The notes under the pieces are model-generated. The model saw only the letters and a program-made list of their open reading frames with translations, made no database searches and was not told the origin of the DNA. Of a stretch of 64,000 nucleotides of DNA, positions 35,637 to 42,310 are shown piece after piece (position 1 is the stretch's first letter; every line of letters starts with the position of its first letter). Location: NCBI GenBank assembly GCA_030602265.1, contig JAUWAB010000004.1, positions 62,001-126,000 on the forward strand, written 5' to 3'. This stretch comes from Prolixibacteraceae bacterium. Its GTDB lineage: Bacteria; Bacteroidota; Bacteroidia; Bacteroidales; Prolixibacteraceae. The translations under genes and the position numbers were made by a program.

Positions 35637-37206
35637 AGTCCGTGGGTTTTTGGGTGAAAATGGATTCGTACTCCCGGATATCTGATTTCTGTGGCTCTAT
35701 ATGGGCCATCATTTGTGTTTTTGTTCCACCAAGTGGTTTTATACTCAGTGACTTTTGCCTGGTCGTTTTATCGGGAGCCTGACTTTCTACTACCGACTTA
35801 AAGTCATTGGCACTATAAATTTTGTTCCTTATACAAAACTCCAGGGCGACCTCCGAGTTCTGCCTGCCATGTTTCTCGCAGCATATCAGCAATGCTGACA
35901 ACTGGTCCCTGACATAGCGGGGATACAGCCGTTCAATATTTGTAAGGAACGTTTCAACATCGGTGCTGTAGGAGAAGAACTCCCTGGCCTGGTCGCGCAA
36001 CTGACTAACCTTAACCGAGGGATTACGGCGATGGCTGGTATTGATTACCGTGCGGCCTTTCCCTGCCGGAATCAGATGCGTGGCTATGACCTTACCTTTA
36101 GAGTCACTGATGGTTAACTGGTTGTCGGATTCAGTCACATAGACCCTGGTCTCATCATCCTTGTAGGTTCCAAAAGGTAAGGAGTAAATATTCCCGCGAT
36201 ATTTGATAACATTGGTTTTTAGCACCTTGCGCCCGCTTCTGCCGTCTGTCGAAAAAATGGGGTGATACGCAAGAAGATACTTTTGTTCATTGCACCACTC
36301 AGTATAGGGAACCCTGCACGTGGTATTGTGCTTCATCATATTCCCGGTACGGTTTAACCAGGCAATGGCCTCCGTGTTGATCGTTTCATTATCGGTAAAA
36401 ATGCGATTGTATAAAAAGTTCTGCTTGATATACTTGACCACATTCTCAACCTTGCCTTTGCTTTCAGGATCCGCTGCATGACAAAAGACTGCTTTAAAAG
36501 GCCGGCTTGCCAGATAGCTCCCAAAAACATCAGTGAGCTTATAGTCACCTTTATTCTCGCTATGGATAAAAACCACATCCTGGTCGTAAATAATCTCCCT
36601 GGGGATACCCTGAAAAAACTCAAATGCCTTTTCGTGGGCCTCCACTGCACTCTGGCTCGTAAAGGGTTCATCCCGGAAAAGAACATATTTTTGCCGGCTA
36701 TGACACAGCAGCATCGCAAAGAAGTAAACGGTTTGCCATCCCCCCTTGCTTGTGCGCAACCGTTTCATGCCAAAGTCAACCTGAGCCTGCTGGCCCATCG
36801 GAAGATCCGGTACTGCTGTGTACTGGCGATCACTGCGGGTCACTTTCGGAATATTAAACTCACCTCTGATTTTAACAACATAGTTATAAACCGTCTTGGG
36901 GTCAAGCTGTGGAAAATCGCTAAAACATTCCTTCAGCTTGTCATGAACAACAGAGGCCGGCGTATTCGGGTACTCTCCAAGGTAGTTGACAACAAAGGTT
37001 TTATACTGATCCATGGCAAAGGGGCGTGAGCCCTGGGTGGCAAGATAGGCCTCAAACTCCTGGTCTGTCATCGAAAGATACTTCCGGACGGTACGAAAGT
37101 TTAACCCCAGGTAATCGGCAATACGTTGGATGGAAAACTTCTCCACCTCTCGAAATCGTTTAATCTCATAGTACATAATGATAAGATCCTTTTGTTTTTT
37201 GTCCAT
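35611..37206 (-). CDS. istA: IS21-family transposase IstA
   Basis: 531 residues. N-terminal helix-turn-helix (FSIQRIADYLGLNFRTVRKYLSM), then the RNase H-like DDE core: AQVDFGMKR (first Asp), EIIYDQD (second Asp) and the acidic segment near ADPESKGKVENVVKYIKQNFL (Glu), followed by the IstA beta-domain. All catalytic positions look intact, so the element may be active. Confidence 0.95.
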   Translation of the reverse strand: MDKKQKDLIIMYYEIKRFREVEKFSIQRIADYLGLNFRTVRKYLSMTDQEFEAYLATQGSRPFAMDQYKTFVVNYLGEYPNTPASVVHDKLKECFSDFPQLDPKTVYNYVVKIRGEFNIPKVTRSDRQYTAVPDLPMGQQAQVDFGMKRLRTSKGGWQTVYFFAMLLCHSRQKYVLFRDEPFTSQSAVEAHEKAFEFFQGIPREIIYDQDVVFIHSENKGDYKLTDVFGSYLASRPFKAVFCHAADPESKGKVENVVKYIKQNFLYNRIFTDNETINTEAIAWLNRTGNMMKHNTTCRVPYTEWCNEQKYLLAYHPIFSTDGRSGRKVLKTNVIKYRGNIYSLPFGTYKDDETRVYVTESDNQLTISDSKGKVIATHLIPAGKGRTVINTSHRRNPSVKVSQLRDQAREFFSYSTDVETFLTNIERLYPRYVRDQLSALLICCEKHGRQNSEVALEFCIRNKIYSANDFKSVVESQAPDKTTRQKSLSIKPLGGTKTQMMAHIEPQKSDIREYESIFTQKPTDYEPVYTTN

Positions 37207-37371
37207 TGCAGTCAGGTTATTCGTTCTGACTGCAAAGAAACTGGTTAATAATCATGTTATCTTATCACTGCACTCTTGATGCCATTTTTACTGTATGCTT
37301 GATGCCATTTTCACTGCACTCCCGTTCCCATTTTTACTGCATTCGTCGTTCCCGGTTACATTTAAGCCCGG

Positions 37372-37812
37372 TTATTCCGAAGCAAACACAATTTTGTATG
37401 TTTTAACAATGCCGTTGTAATCAAATTGTACAGCGGCTGCTCCTGTTTTAGATTCTGCCTGCGTTACAGCTACTTTAACCGTCGGATCGCTTGCAGAGGC
37501 TGAAACGATTGGTGTTGCTGCCGTGCCTGATGGCAGGTTGTATGTAGCTTCATAAAGATTATAACCGGCAATGCCGTTGGCGTTGGTTGACCTGACAGGA
37601 GTTGCCGGCAGTTCAACTGCATTGCCGTTGACTTTTATACTTACTGTGGGCGCAACCTGACGAACAATTTTCTTTTGGTCCGAGCTGAATCCAAGTCCGG
37701 ATAAATCGAAAAGACCCTCCGGATCAGTGCCTTCTGCCACCAGAAAAATGGCATGTTTTTTATTCAGATGGTCAACAAAAGCTGAAACGTCAACCGTGAA
37801 TTTTGTAATTTA
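37372..37812 (-). pseudogene. C-terminal fragment of a secreted glycosidase-like protein
   Basis: The minus-strand frame reads FTVDVSAFVDHLNKKHAIFLVAEGTDPEGLFDLSGLGFSS...VRSTNANGIAGYNLYEATYNLPSG...KVAVTQAESKTGAAAVQFDYNGIVKTYKIVFASE to a natural stop at 37372. The first part has the ending of a carbohydrate-binding module (KHAIFLVAEG) and the rest resembles the tail of large secreted Bacteroidota glycoside hydrolases. There is no signal peptide or catalytic domain: everything upstream is lost at a breakpoint near 37800, where KilA-N sequence begins in another frame. The family call is from pattern memory only. Confidence 0.5.
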
Positions 37813-38003
37813 AAATTCGGATTATTCAAGGTCTCCCATAATCCAATGAATTCGACAGTATTGCGATTTCTCATCCAATAGTTAATATGGTCAGTACAGT
37901 CTTCATCTCTTACCATATCTATCAGACAGATATAGTCTTGATCATCTTTTTTAACTATTGAAATAAGCTTATTTTCAACTTCTTTCTTAGTACTATTTGT
38001 CAT
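37764..38003 (-). pseudogene. KilA-N domain protein, truncated N-terminal fragment
   Basis: From ATG 38003 (or 38051) the frame reads DDQDYICLIDMVRDEDCTDHINYWMRNRNTVEFIGLWETLNNPNFK, the conserved start of phage/plasmid-type KilA-N DNA-binding proteins. Those normally continue with a segment like EFD...SGLNSFTLTPKKW. Here homology stops at about 37800 and the frame runs 11 unrelated codons to a stop at 37764, inside the glycosidase fragment. Clearly truncated by a rearrangement. Confidence 0.6.
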
Positions 38004-38083
38004 ACTATCAAATCGAATTACAATTTCCACAAATATACTATTCAAATCCAAGTTATCATATTGGCACTACCGCTCTTACAATG

Positions 38084-38225
38084 AACGGCAACTGTCGGCG
38101 GTATAAAACGTTGGGGATTGCGGGCTACGTCCCTGTCTGCCGTTACAAACGTTGATGCGGGGCAGAACGCTCCAAGCAACCACTTAAACCCCAATGTTTT
38201 ATACATGATGTTGGCAGCTGCCGTT
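38084..38225. repeat. attC-like 142-bp imperfect palindrome, site A
   Basis: Nested inverted repeats: outer arms AACGGCAACTGTC (38084-38096) and GGCAGCTGCCGTT (38213-38225), 11 of 13 paired, and inner arms GTATAAAACGTTGGGG (38101-38116) and CCCCAATGTTTTATAC (38189-38204), 15 of 16 paired. Length and layout match site B at 42162-42301, and both carry GGATTGCG near the left arm and CACTTAAACC before the right arm in the same orientation. It lies just after the 3' end of the protease gene, where an integron cassette carries its attC. Confidence 0.55.
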
Positions 38226-38278
38226 TCTGTTTTTCCTGTAATTTCATCTTTGTTGTCTATGCCTATCTTTGTCATTTT

Positions 38279-39085
38279 TTAATCTTCCCAAATTATGCTC
38301 AAAATAGTTTTGTGTTTTCTTGTCGGTATGCAATACTCATAGAAGTCTGTATCTTCATCGTTGTCTCCAACTTTAAACCACGTTGATTTACTAATTGTCT
38401 GTGCCTTTTCTTCAAGTTTATACACAAAGTCGTAGTTTTTTTCAATATATTCAGCGGCAACAGAATCTGAAGGCGGTGCTAAACGTGTGTAATCGCCTAA
38501 CCAAACTTTTAAGTCGTCTGATTTTTTCCAATATTTTACTTTTCCGTTTTCAATAAAGATAAGACAGAGAGGGTGTAGCTGGTCAAATTGCAAATATCGA
38601 AATATTGTTGCTGTTAAACTTGTTTTAAATCGCTCTGAAAGCTGTTTTACTAATAACGGTGTAAACTTCTTTCCTCTCGCTTCTTTCAGAAATAATCTTT
38701 CGGGCATTAAAAGTTCACTGGCAAATTCGTTGGCTTCTAATTCTTGTCTGCCATTTTTTAGTGCCTTTTCCATTCCGGCAATGATGTTGAAATTAGCGAA
38801 AGTATCATCTGGAAGTTGCATATTTCTGTGCATCATTAAATGTCCGATTTCGTGAGCCGTAACAAATCGTTTTCGTTCTGAAAATTGAATTTTTGAATTT
38901 ACTTTGATTACGACTTTGCTATTTCCGAAAATTATTTTTCCGTCACAATTCGTCAATTCTTCTTCAATCAACATTGCATCTAACCCTGAAACAAATAAGT
39001 CCATTTCCAAGTAAGTAATTTCATCAAGTCCGCAATTTTCTAATAATTGCTGTGCTTGAATATGTGCATTAGTGGCTCTTGTCAT
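38279..39085 (-). CDS. ImmA/IrrE-family metallopeptidase
   Basis: 268 residues. The zinc motif HEIGH (residues about 78-82, in RFVTAHEIGHLMMHRN) and the downstream ELEANEFASELLMPERLF, with the third-ligand Glu, define the ImmA/IrrE family. These proteases act on specific regulators: ImmA degrades the ICEBs1 repressor and IrrE cleaves DdrO. The C-terminal half (residues about 150-268) has no recognised domain. Last gene of a three-gene operon with the sigma-like gene and the helical protein; it overlaps the preceding gene by 17 bp. AT-rich compared with the chromosome around it. Confidence 0.85.
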   Translation of the reverse strand: MTRATNAHIQAQQLLENCGLDEITYLEMDLFVSGLDAMLIEEELTNCDGKIIFGNSKVVIKVNSKIQFSERKRFVTAHEIGHLMMHRNMQLPDDTFANFNIIAGMEKALKNGRQELEANEFASELLMPERLFLKEARGKKFTPLLVKQLSERFKTSLTATIFRYLQFDQLHPLCLIFIENGKVKYWKKSDDLKVWLGDYTRLAPPSDSVAAEYIEKNYDFVYKLEEKAQTISKSTWFKVGDNDEDTDFYEYCIPTRKHKTILSIIWED

Positions 39086-39464
39086 TTTCTGCTATTTGTT
39101 CAAGTAATTCGATAAGGTTTTTGTCTTTGATAATTTCAATAATATCGTCATTTGATAACTTGTCAAGATTGCGATATAAAGCAAAAGAAGGATTTCCTTG
39201 AATAAGTTGTTTTAAAACAGCAACTGGCTTTTCAATGTTTTCATTTATTGCTTCTTTAAATTTATCTACCAACTCTTTCAGATAATCATTCTGTTGTTGT
39301 TTTGCTTTCGCTTTCGCCAAAAAGATGATTTGCTTTTTCTTCTTGTTGTATTCATCAAGATTTGGAATATCATTCTTTAGCGAATCATTGATTACGCTCT
39401 CATCAGCTTCTAAATAGAAGTTGTACAGGGCTTCATTGATTCTATTTTTGATTTCGTTTTTCAT
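39069..39464 (-). CDS. Small charged helical protein between sigma-like and protease genes
   Basis: 131 residues, rich in Lys, Glu, Asn and Ile, predicted mostly helical (for example KKKKQIIFLAKAKAKQQQNDYLKELVDKFKEAINENIEKPVAVLKQLI and DDIIEIIKDKNLIELLEQIAE). No signal peptide, no membrane helix, no known domain. Its ATG overlaps the stop of the sigma-like gene by 4 bp and its end overlaps the protease gene by 17 bp, so the three proteins are made together. The position suggests an anti-sigma factor or adaptor that the protease might cut; that is inference from arrangement. Confidence 0.65.
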   Translation of the reverse strand: MKNEIKNRINEALYNFYLEADESVINDSLKNDIPNLDEYNKKKKQIIFLAKAKAKQQQNDYLKELVDKFKEAINENIEKPVAVLKQLIQGNPSFALYRNLDKLSNDDIIEIIKDKNLIELLEQIAENDKSH

Positions 39465-39988
39465 ATGATATTTGCTACTTGTGTTTGAATTTTTTGAAGT
39501 CGTCTTTCAAGTCGTTTGGTAATGTTGTAAACTTCTTTGACTTCTATTCCTAAATCTTTTGCAATATCTTTGGGTTTAGTTATTCCGTCAACCCAATATT
39601 CCAAAATCAAAAGCTCCTTATCGTCAGCTCCTTCTTGTTTTAAGAGTTCAAAAACTTGGTTTATTTTATCTTCATCGATTGAGGAATGTCCACTTGAAGG
39701 AATGTCGAGTAATTCGTTGTCGTAAATATTTTTGTTTGTTTTGAAAAAATTACTGATTTCACTTTTCAAGCAACCAAAAAGAAATTCTTTAAATGAACAT
39801 TGGGCTTTAGTCCAATCACGTTTTCCTTCCATTACTTTTAGAATCACTTCCCCAACGAAGTCAATAGGCTCTTTCCCGTTGAAGTTTTTAGCTCCAACAG
39901 ATTTTAAAAGGCTAATAGCATAGGCATTCATACTATTTATAACCTTGTCCATATCAACTGATTGTATTGCTTCTGTTAAATTCATCAT
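39461..39988 (-). CDS. Sigma-70-like transcription factor
   Basis: 175 residues. The first half resembles sigma region 2 of small sigma factors (DFVGEVILKVMEGKRDWTKAQCSFKEFLFGCLKSEISNFFKTNKN); the second half resembles region 4 with a helix-turn-helix (QVFELLKQEGADDKELLILEYWVDGITKPKDIAKDLGIEVKEVYNITKRLERRLQKIQ). Divergent from the ubiquitin-like operon, with which it shares a 128-bp intergenic region containing a large palindrome. Likely the dedicated regulator of one or both operons. Start at 39988 or the next ATG at 39985. Confidence 0.7.
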   Translation of the reverse strand: MMNLTEAIQSVDMDKVINSMNAYAISLLKSVGAKNFNGKEPIDFVGEVILKVMEGKRDWTKAQCSFKEFLFGCLKSEISNFFKTNKNIYDNELLDIPSSGHSSIDEDKINQVFELLKQEGADDKELLILEYWVDGITKPKDIAKDLGIEVKEVYNITKRLERRLQKIQTQVANII

Positions 39989-40000
39989 CCTTTCTAAAAC

Positions 40001-40064
40001 AGTATGCTAAGGTCGGAAAAAAAATTGCCACTCGTGGCAAAAAAAATAAAATCCTTAGCATACT
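40001..40064. promoter_or_regulatory. Double concentric palindrome in the divergent promoter region
   Basis: Outer arms AGTATGCTAAGG (40001-40012) and CCTTAGCATACT (40053-40064) are perfectly complementary. Exactly centred between them is an inner palindrome TTGCCAC-TC-GTGGCAA (40025-40040). Both share the centre at 40032.5. Between arms lie A-rich runs. It occupies half of the 128 bp between the two divergent operons, so it is well placed as an operator for both. Confidence 0.7.
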
Positions 40065-40116
40065 TATTTGAAACGGGGGGCAGCCCCTCATAATTAATTG
40101 AAAAATTTTGAATCTT

Positions 40117-40605
40117 ATGAAAGACGAAAAAGAAAAAAATCCGCAAGGTGAACACGGCAAACGTGTTTTGGAACTTACCATAAATGGTAAACAGTATGAA
40201 TGGAATCAGCAATACATTACTGGTGCTGAAATCCGAAGATTGGGGAACATTCCTCACGATGATGAAATTTTTCTTGCGGTTAAAAAACCGTGGGAAGATG
40301 AACCTATTCCCAATGATAAGCAAGTAAACCTTGCTCGCCCTGAAATTGAACACTTCTATTCAAAAGCGAAAGAAGTAATCATTATAATAAATGGCACACC
40401 ACACAAATGGACAAAAGAAAAAATCAGCTTCAAAGAAGTGATTGTTCTTGCGTTTGGGCAGTACATAGATAAACCAACAATGGTTTACACCGTAGCTTAC
40501 GAAGATGGTCCAAAACAAAATCCTGAAGGGTCAATGTTTGCGGGTCAGGAAGTTTTTACTAAACATAAAATGATATTCAATGCAACAGCAACTGATAAAT
40601 CTTAA
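40117..40605 (+). CDS. Multiubiquitin protein (two fused ubiquitin-like domains)
   Basis: 162 residues from ATG 40117; an upstream TTG at 40108 is less likely. Two tandem beta-grasp-type segments: residues about 15-80 (KRVLELTINGKQYEWNQQYITGAEIRRLGNIPHDDEIFLAVKKPWEDEPIPNDKQVNLARPEIEHF) and about 86-160 (EVIIIINGTPHKWTKEKISFKEVIVLAF...MVYTVAYEDGPKQNPEGSMFAGQEVFTKHKMIFNATATDKS). This is the Multiubiquitin family, predicted to be the modifier in bacterial ubiquitin-like systems. The C-terminus is ATDKS, without the double glycine of ubiquitin. First gene of a four-gene operon; its end overlaps the next gene by 26 bp. Confidence 0.85.
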   Translation: MKDEKEKNPQGEHGKRVLELTINGKQYEWNQQYITGAEIRRLGNIPHDDEIFLAVKKPWEDEPIPNDKQVNLARPEIEHFYSKAKEVIIIINGTPHKWTKEKISFKEVIVLAFGQYIDKPTMVYTVAYEDGPKQNPEGSMFAGQEVFTKHKMIFNATATDKS

Positions 40606-41023
40606 TCCTGACTTAAATCGTCTGCAAGAAGAAGGCTACGACATAGAGGTAAATGGTGGACACTTGGTTGTCCGCCAAATTCCCTATGCTACTCCTTCAA
40701 AAAGTGTAGCGTTAGGAATGTTGATTTGTGTATTAAACTATGCAAGTCCAACGAAAATTTCAACGCCACCAGACCACACGATTTTCTTTAACGGTGTAAC
40801 TCCTTGCAACGCCAATGGACAAGCACTTGATGCAATAATCAATAATTCCAATAGACAACAACTAACAAATGAACTATTGGCTACACATTATTTTTCAAGC
40901 AAACCATTGTCTGGTAATTATCCAAACTATTATGAAAAAATCAGGACTTATGCGGAAATACTAAGTATTCACGCCAAAGCTATTGATAGTACAGTGACAA
41001 CAAAACCTTTTAAAAAGTCTTAA
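40580..41023 (+). CDS. DUF6791-like / E2-position protein of the ubiquitin-like operon
   Basis: 147 residues (QQLINLNPDLNRLQEEGYDIEVNGGHLVVRQIPYATPSKSVALGMLICVLNYA...HTIFFNGVTPCNANGQALDAIINNSNRQQLTNELLATHYFSSKPLSGNYPNYYEKIRTYAEILSIHAKAIDSTVTTKPF). In related proteins, as I recall them, this region is the N-terminal half of one longer protein with a C-terminal ThiF domain. Here it ends at TAA 41021-41023 and the ThiF gene follows in the same frame. Cysteines in GVTPCNANG and LICVLNY are candidates for a thioester carrier, unproven. Confidence 0.65.
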   Translation: MQQQLINLNPDLNRLQEEGYDIEVNGGHLVVRQIPYATPSKSVALGMLICVLNYASPTKISTPPDHTIFFNGVTPCNANGQALDAIINNSNRQQLTNELLATHYFSSKPLSGNYPNYYEKIRTYAEILSIHAKAIDSTVTTKPFKKS

Positions 41024-41038
41024 ATAAAAATGTAAGTG

Positions 41039-41776
41039 ATGAGTGCTACAAATGTTTTTAAATACCCTGATACTAATTCTTCTCGTGCAGGAATAGAGTT
41101 TTTGAATCGCAAGTTTGAAAACCAAAAAATCGCAATTATCGGATTAGGCGGAACTGGGTCGTATATTCTTGACCAAGTTGCAAAAACTCCTGTCAAAGAG
41201 ATACACATTTTTGATGCTGATGTTTTTCAACTACACAACGCTTTTCGTTCGCCCGGTGCTGTTTCAAGTGAAAAACTGGAAACAGAAATCGGAATTACTA
41301 AAGTAGATTATTACTACGGAATTTATTCCAATATGCACGCAGGAATAAAAGCACATACGAAGTATGTAACACTTAAAAATGTAAATGAACTTAAGGATTT
41401 CAGTTACGTTTTTATTAGCCTTGACAAAAACGAAGTTCGTTATAATCTTACAAAAGCGTTTTTGAAAATGGGCGTTACATTTATTGATGTCGGCATTGGT
41501 GTGAACAAAGCTGATGATTGTCTGAATGGTGCTGTTCGTGTTACTGTTGGTTCATCTGAAAAAAGCGACCATTTGGATTCACGAATAGGTGCGTTTGAGT
41601 CGGACGAAAATGAATATAACAACATTCAGATTGCGGAATTAAATTGTCTTAATGCAATGTTTGCTGTCGTAAAGTGGAAAAAGCTAAGTGGTTTTTATCA
41701 AGATATAAAACACGAACACAATAGCTTATTTTTAATCAACACAAATAAATTGCTCAATGAAGACAATCCAGCATAA
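41039..41776 (+). CDS. E1-like ThiF-family adenylyltransferase
   Basis: 245 residues from ATG 41039 (GTG 41036 precedes it). Nucleotide-binding motif IAIIGLGGTGSYILDQVAKTPVKEIHIFDADVFQLHNAFRSPGA: GxGGTGS at residues about 35-41, the ribose-binding Asp at the end of strand 2, and the Asn/Arg pair that positions ATP. Also FVFISLDKNEVRY-like strand 4 and IDVGIGVNKADDCLNGAVRVTV. E1-like enzymes adenylate the C-terminus of ubiquitin-like proteins. There is no CxxC zinc pair as in ThiF/MoeB. Overlaps the next gene by 20 bp. Confidence 0.85.
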   Translation: MSATNVFKYPDTNSSRAGIEFLNRKFENQKIAIIGLGGTGSYILDQVAKTPVKEIHIFDADVFQLHNAFRSPGAVSSEKLETEIGITKVDYYYGIYSNMHAGIKAHTKYVTLKNVNELKDFSYVFISLDKNEVRYNLTKAFLKMGVTFIDVGIGVNKADDCLNGAVRVTVGSSEKSDHLDSRIGAFESDENEYNNIQIAELNCLNAMFAVVKWKKLSGFYQDIKHEHNSLFLINTNKLLNEDNPA

Positions 41777-42119
41777 ATTCATTGAGTTCATTCCGAATAG
41801 TCCTGAACAAGACGTTCTTTACATCTCTGTTGAATATAGAACGGCTGTCCACTTGTGTGTCTGCGGTTGCGGAAACAAAGTTATTACACCGCTTTCTCCA
41901 ACAGATTGGGAACTTCGATTTGACGGAAAAACCGTTTCGCTTTCTCCGTCTATTGGAAATTGGAATTTTGAGTGCAAGTCGCATTATTTTATTACACGAA
42001 ATAAAATCCGTCACGCAAGACGCTGGGATGATTGGGAAATTGAGGCAGGTCGTAATGATGATGCTGAAAACAAAAAGAGTTTCTTCAGAAAGTCAAAGAG
42101 GAAGAAAAAGAAGAACTGA
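41757..42119 (+). CDS. DUF6527-like zinc-binding protein
   Basis: 120 residues. FIPNSPEQDVLYISVEYRTAVHLCVCGCGNKVITPLSPTDWELRFDGKTVSLSPSIGNWNFECKSHYFITRNKI is the DUF6527 pattern. Cysteines 34, 36 and 38 with C73 and H76 look like a zinc site. This family accompanies multiubiquitin and ThiF genes; its job in the system is unknown, and no JAB-type deubiquitinase is encoded here. The C-terminus is a basic tail (SFFRKSKRKKKKN), which could bind nucleic acid or receive the modifier. Last gene of the operon, 42 bp before site B. Confidence 0.75.
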   Translation: MKTIQHKFIEFIPNSPEQDVLYISVEYRTAVHLCVCGCGNKVITPLSPTDWELRFDGKTVSLSPSIGNWNFECKSHYFITRNKIRHARRWDDWEIEAGRNDDAENKKSFFRKSKRKKKKN

Positions 42120-42161
42120 TTTTTCATCTGTGATGTCGCTTGGATTATGGGTCGTCCTATG

Positions 42162-42301
42162 GTTGCTGCCAACGTTCCGCGTATATGATTAGGTGCGGAT
42201 TGCGTGGCACTTTCCTGTCGAAAAGCACCGAGGTTTAAGCGGGTGATAATACTGATTATCAGCACTTAAACCGCACTTAATTATATACGCTGTTATGCAA
42301 C
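42162..42301. repeat. attC-like 140-bp imperfect palindrome, site B
   Basis: Main arms at 42179-42198 and 42271-42290 are 20 bp each with 18 paired positions (GCGTATAT...GTGCGG). Short outer arms GTTGC/GCAAC at 42162-42166 and 42297-42301, and an inner pair GGTTTAAG (42232-42239) / CTTAAACC (42265-42272). It matches site A in length, in the shared GGATTGCG and CACTTAAACC boxes, in the TATAC...TGTT ending and in orientation. It fills the gap between the DUF6527 gene and the end of the nuclease-like gene. Confidence 0.55.
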
Positions 42302-42310
42302 GGCTTGCTT

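Larger units (their letters stand above)
34748..37360 (-). mobile_element. Intact IS21-family insertion sequence (2613 bp)
   Basis: The left end at 34748-34809 and the right end at 37299-37360 are 62-bp inverted repeats with one mismatch, starting TGTAACCGGGAA as expected for IS21 (TG...CA ends). Inside each end the motifs GCAGTRAAAATGG and TGATGCCATTTT recur several times, the multiple transposase-binding repeats typical of the family. istA and istB are complete. No clear target duplication: the bases next to the ends differ (TAA on the left, TTT on the right). Confidence 0.92.

Noticed and set aside
38042-38275. 77-codon minus-strand open frame near 38.2 kb
   Set aside because: It coincides with the nested palindrome of site A; the translation has no protein-like features.
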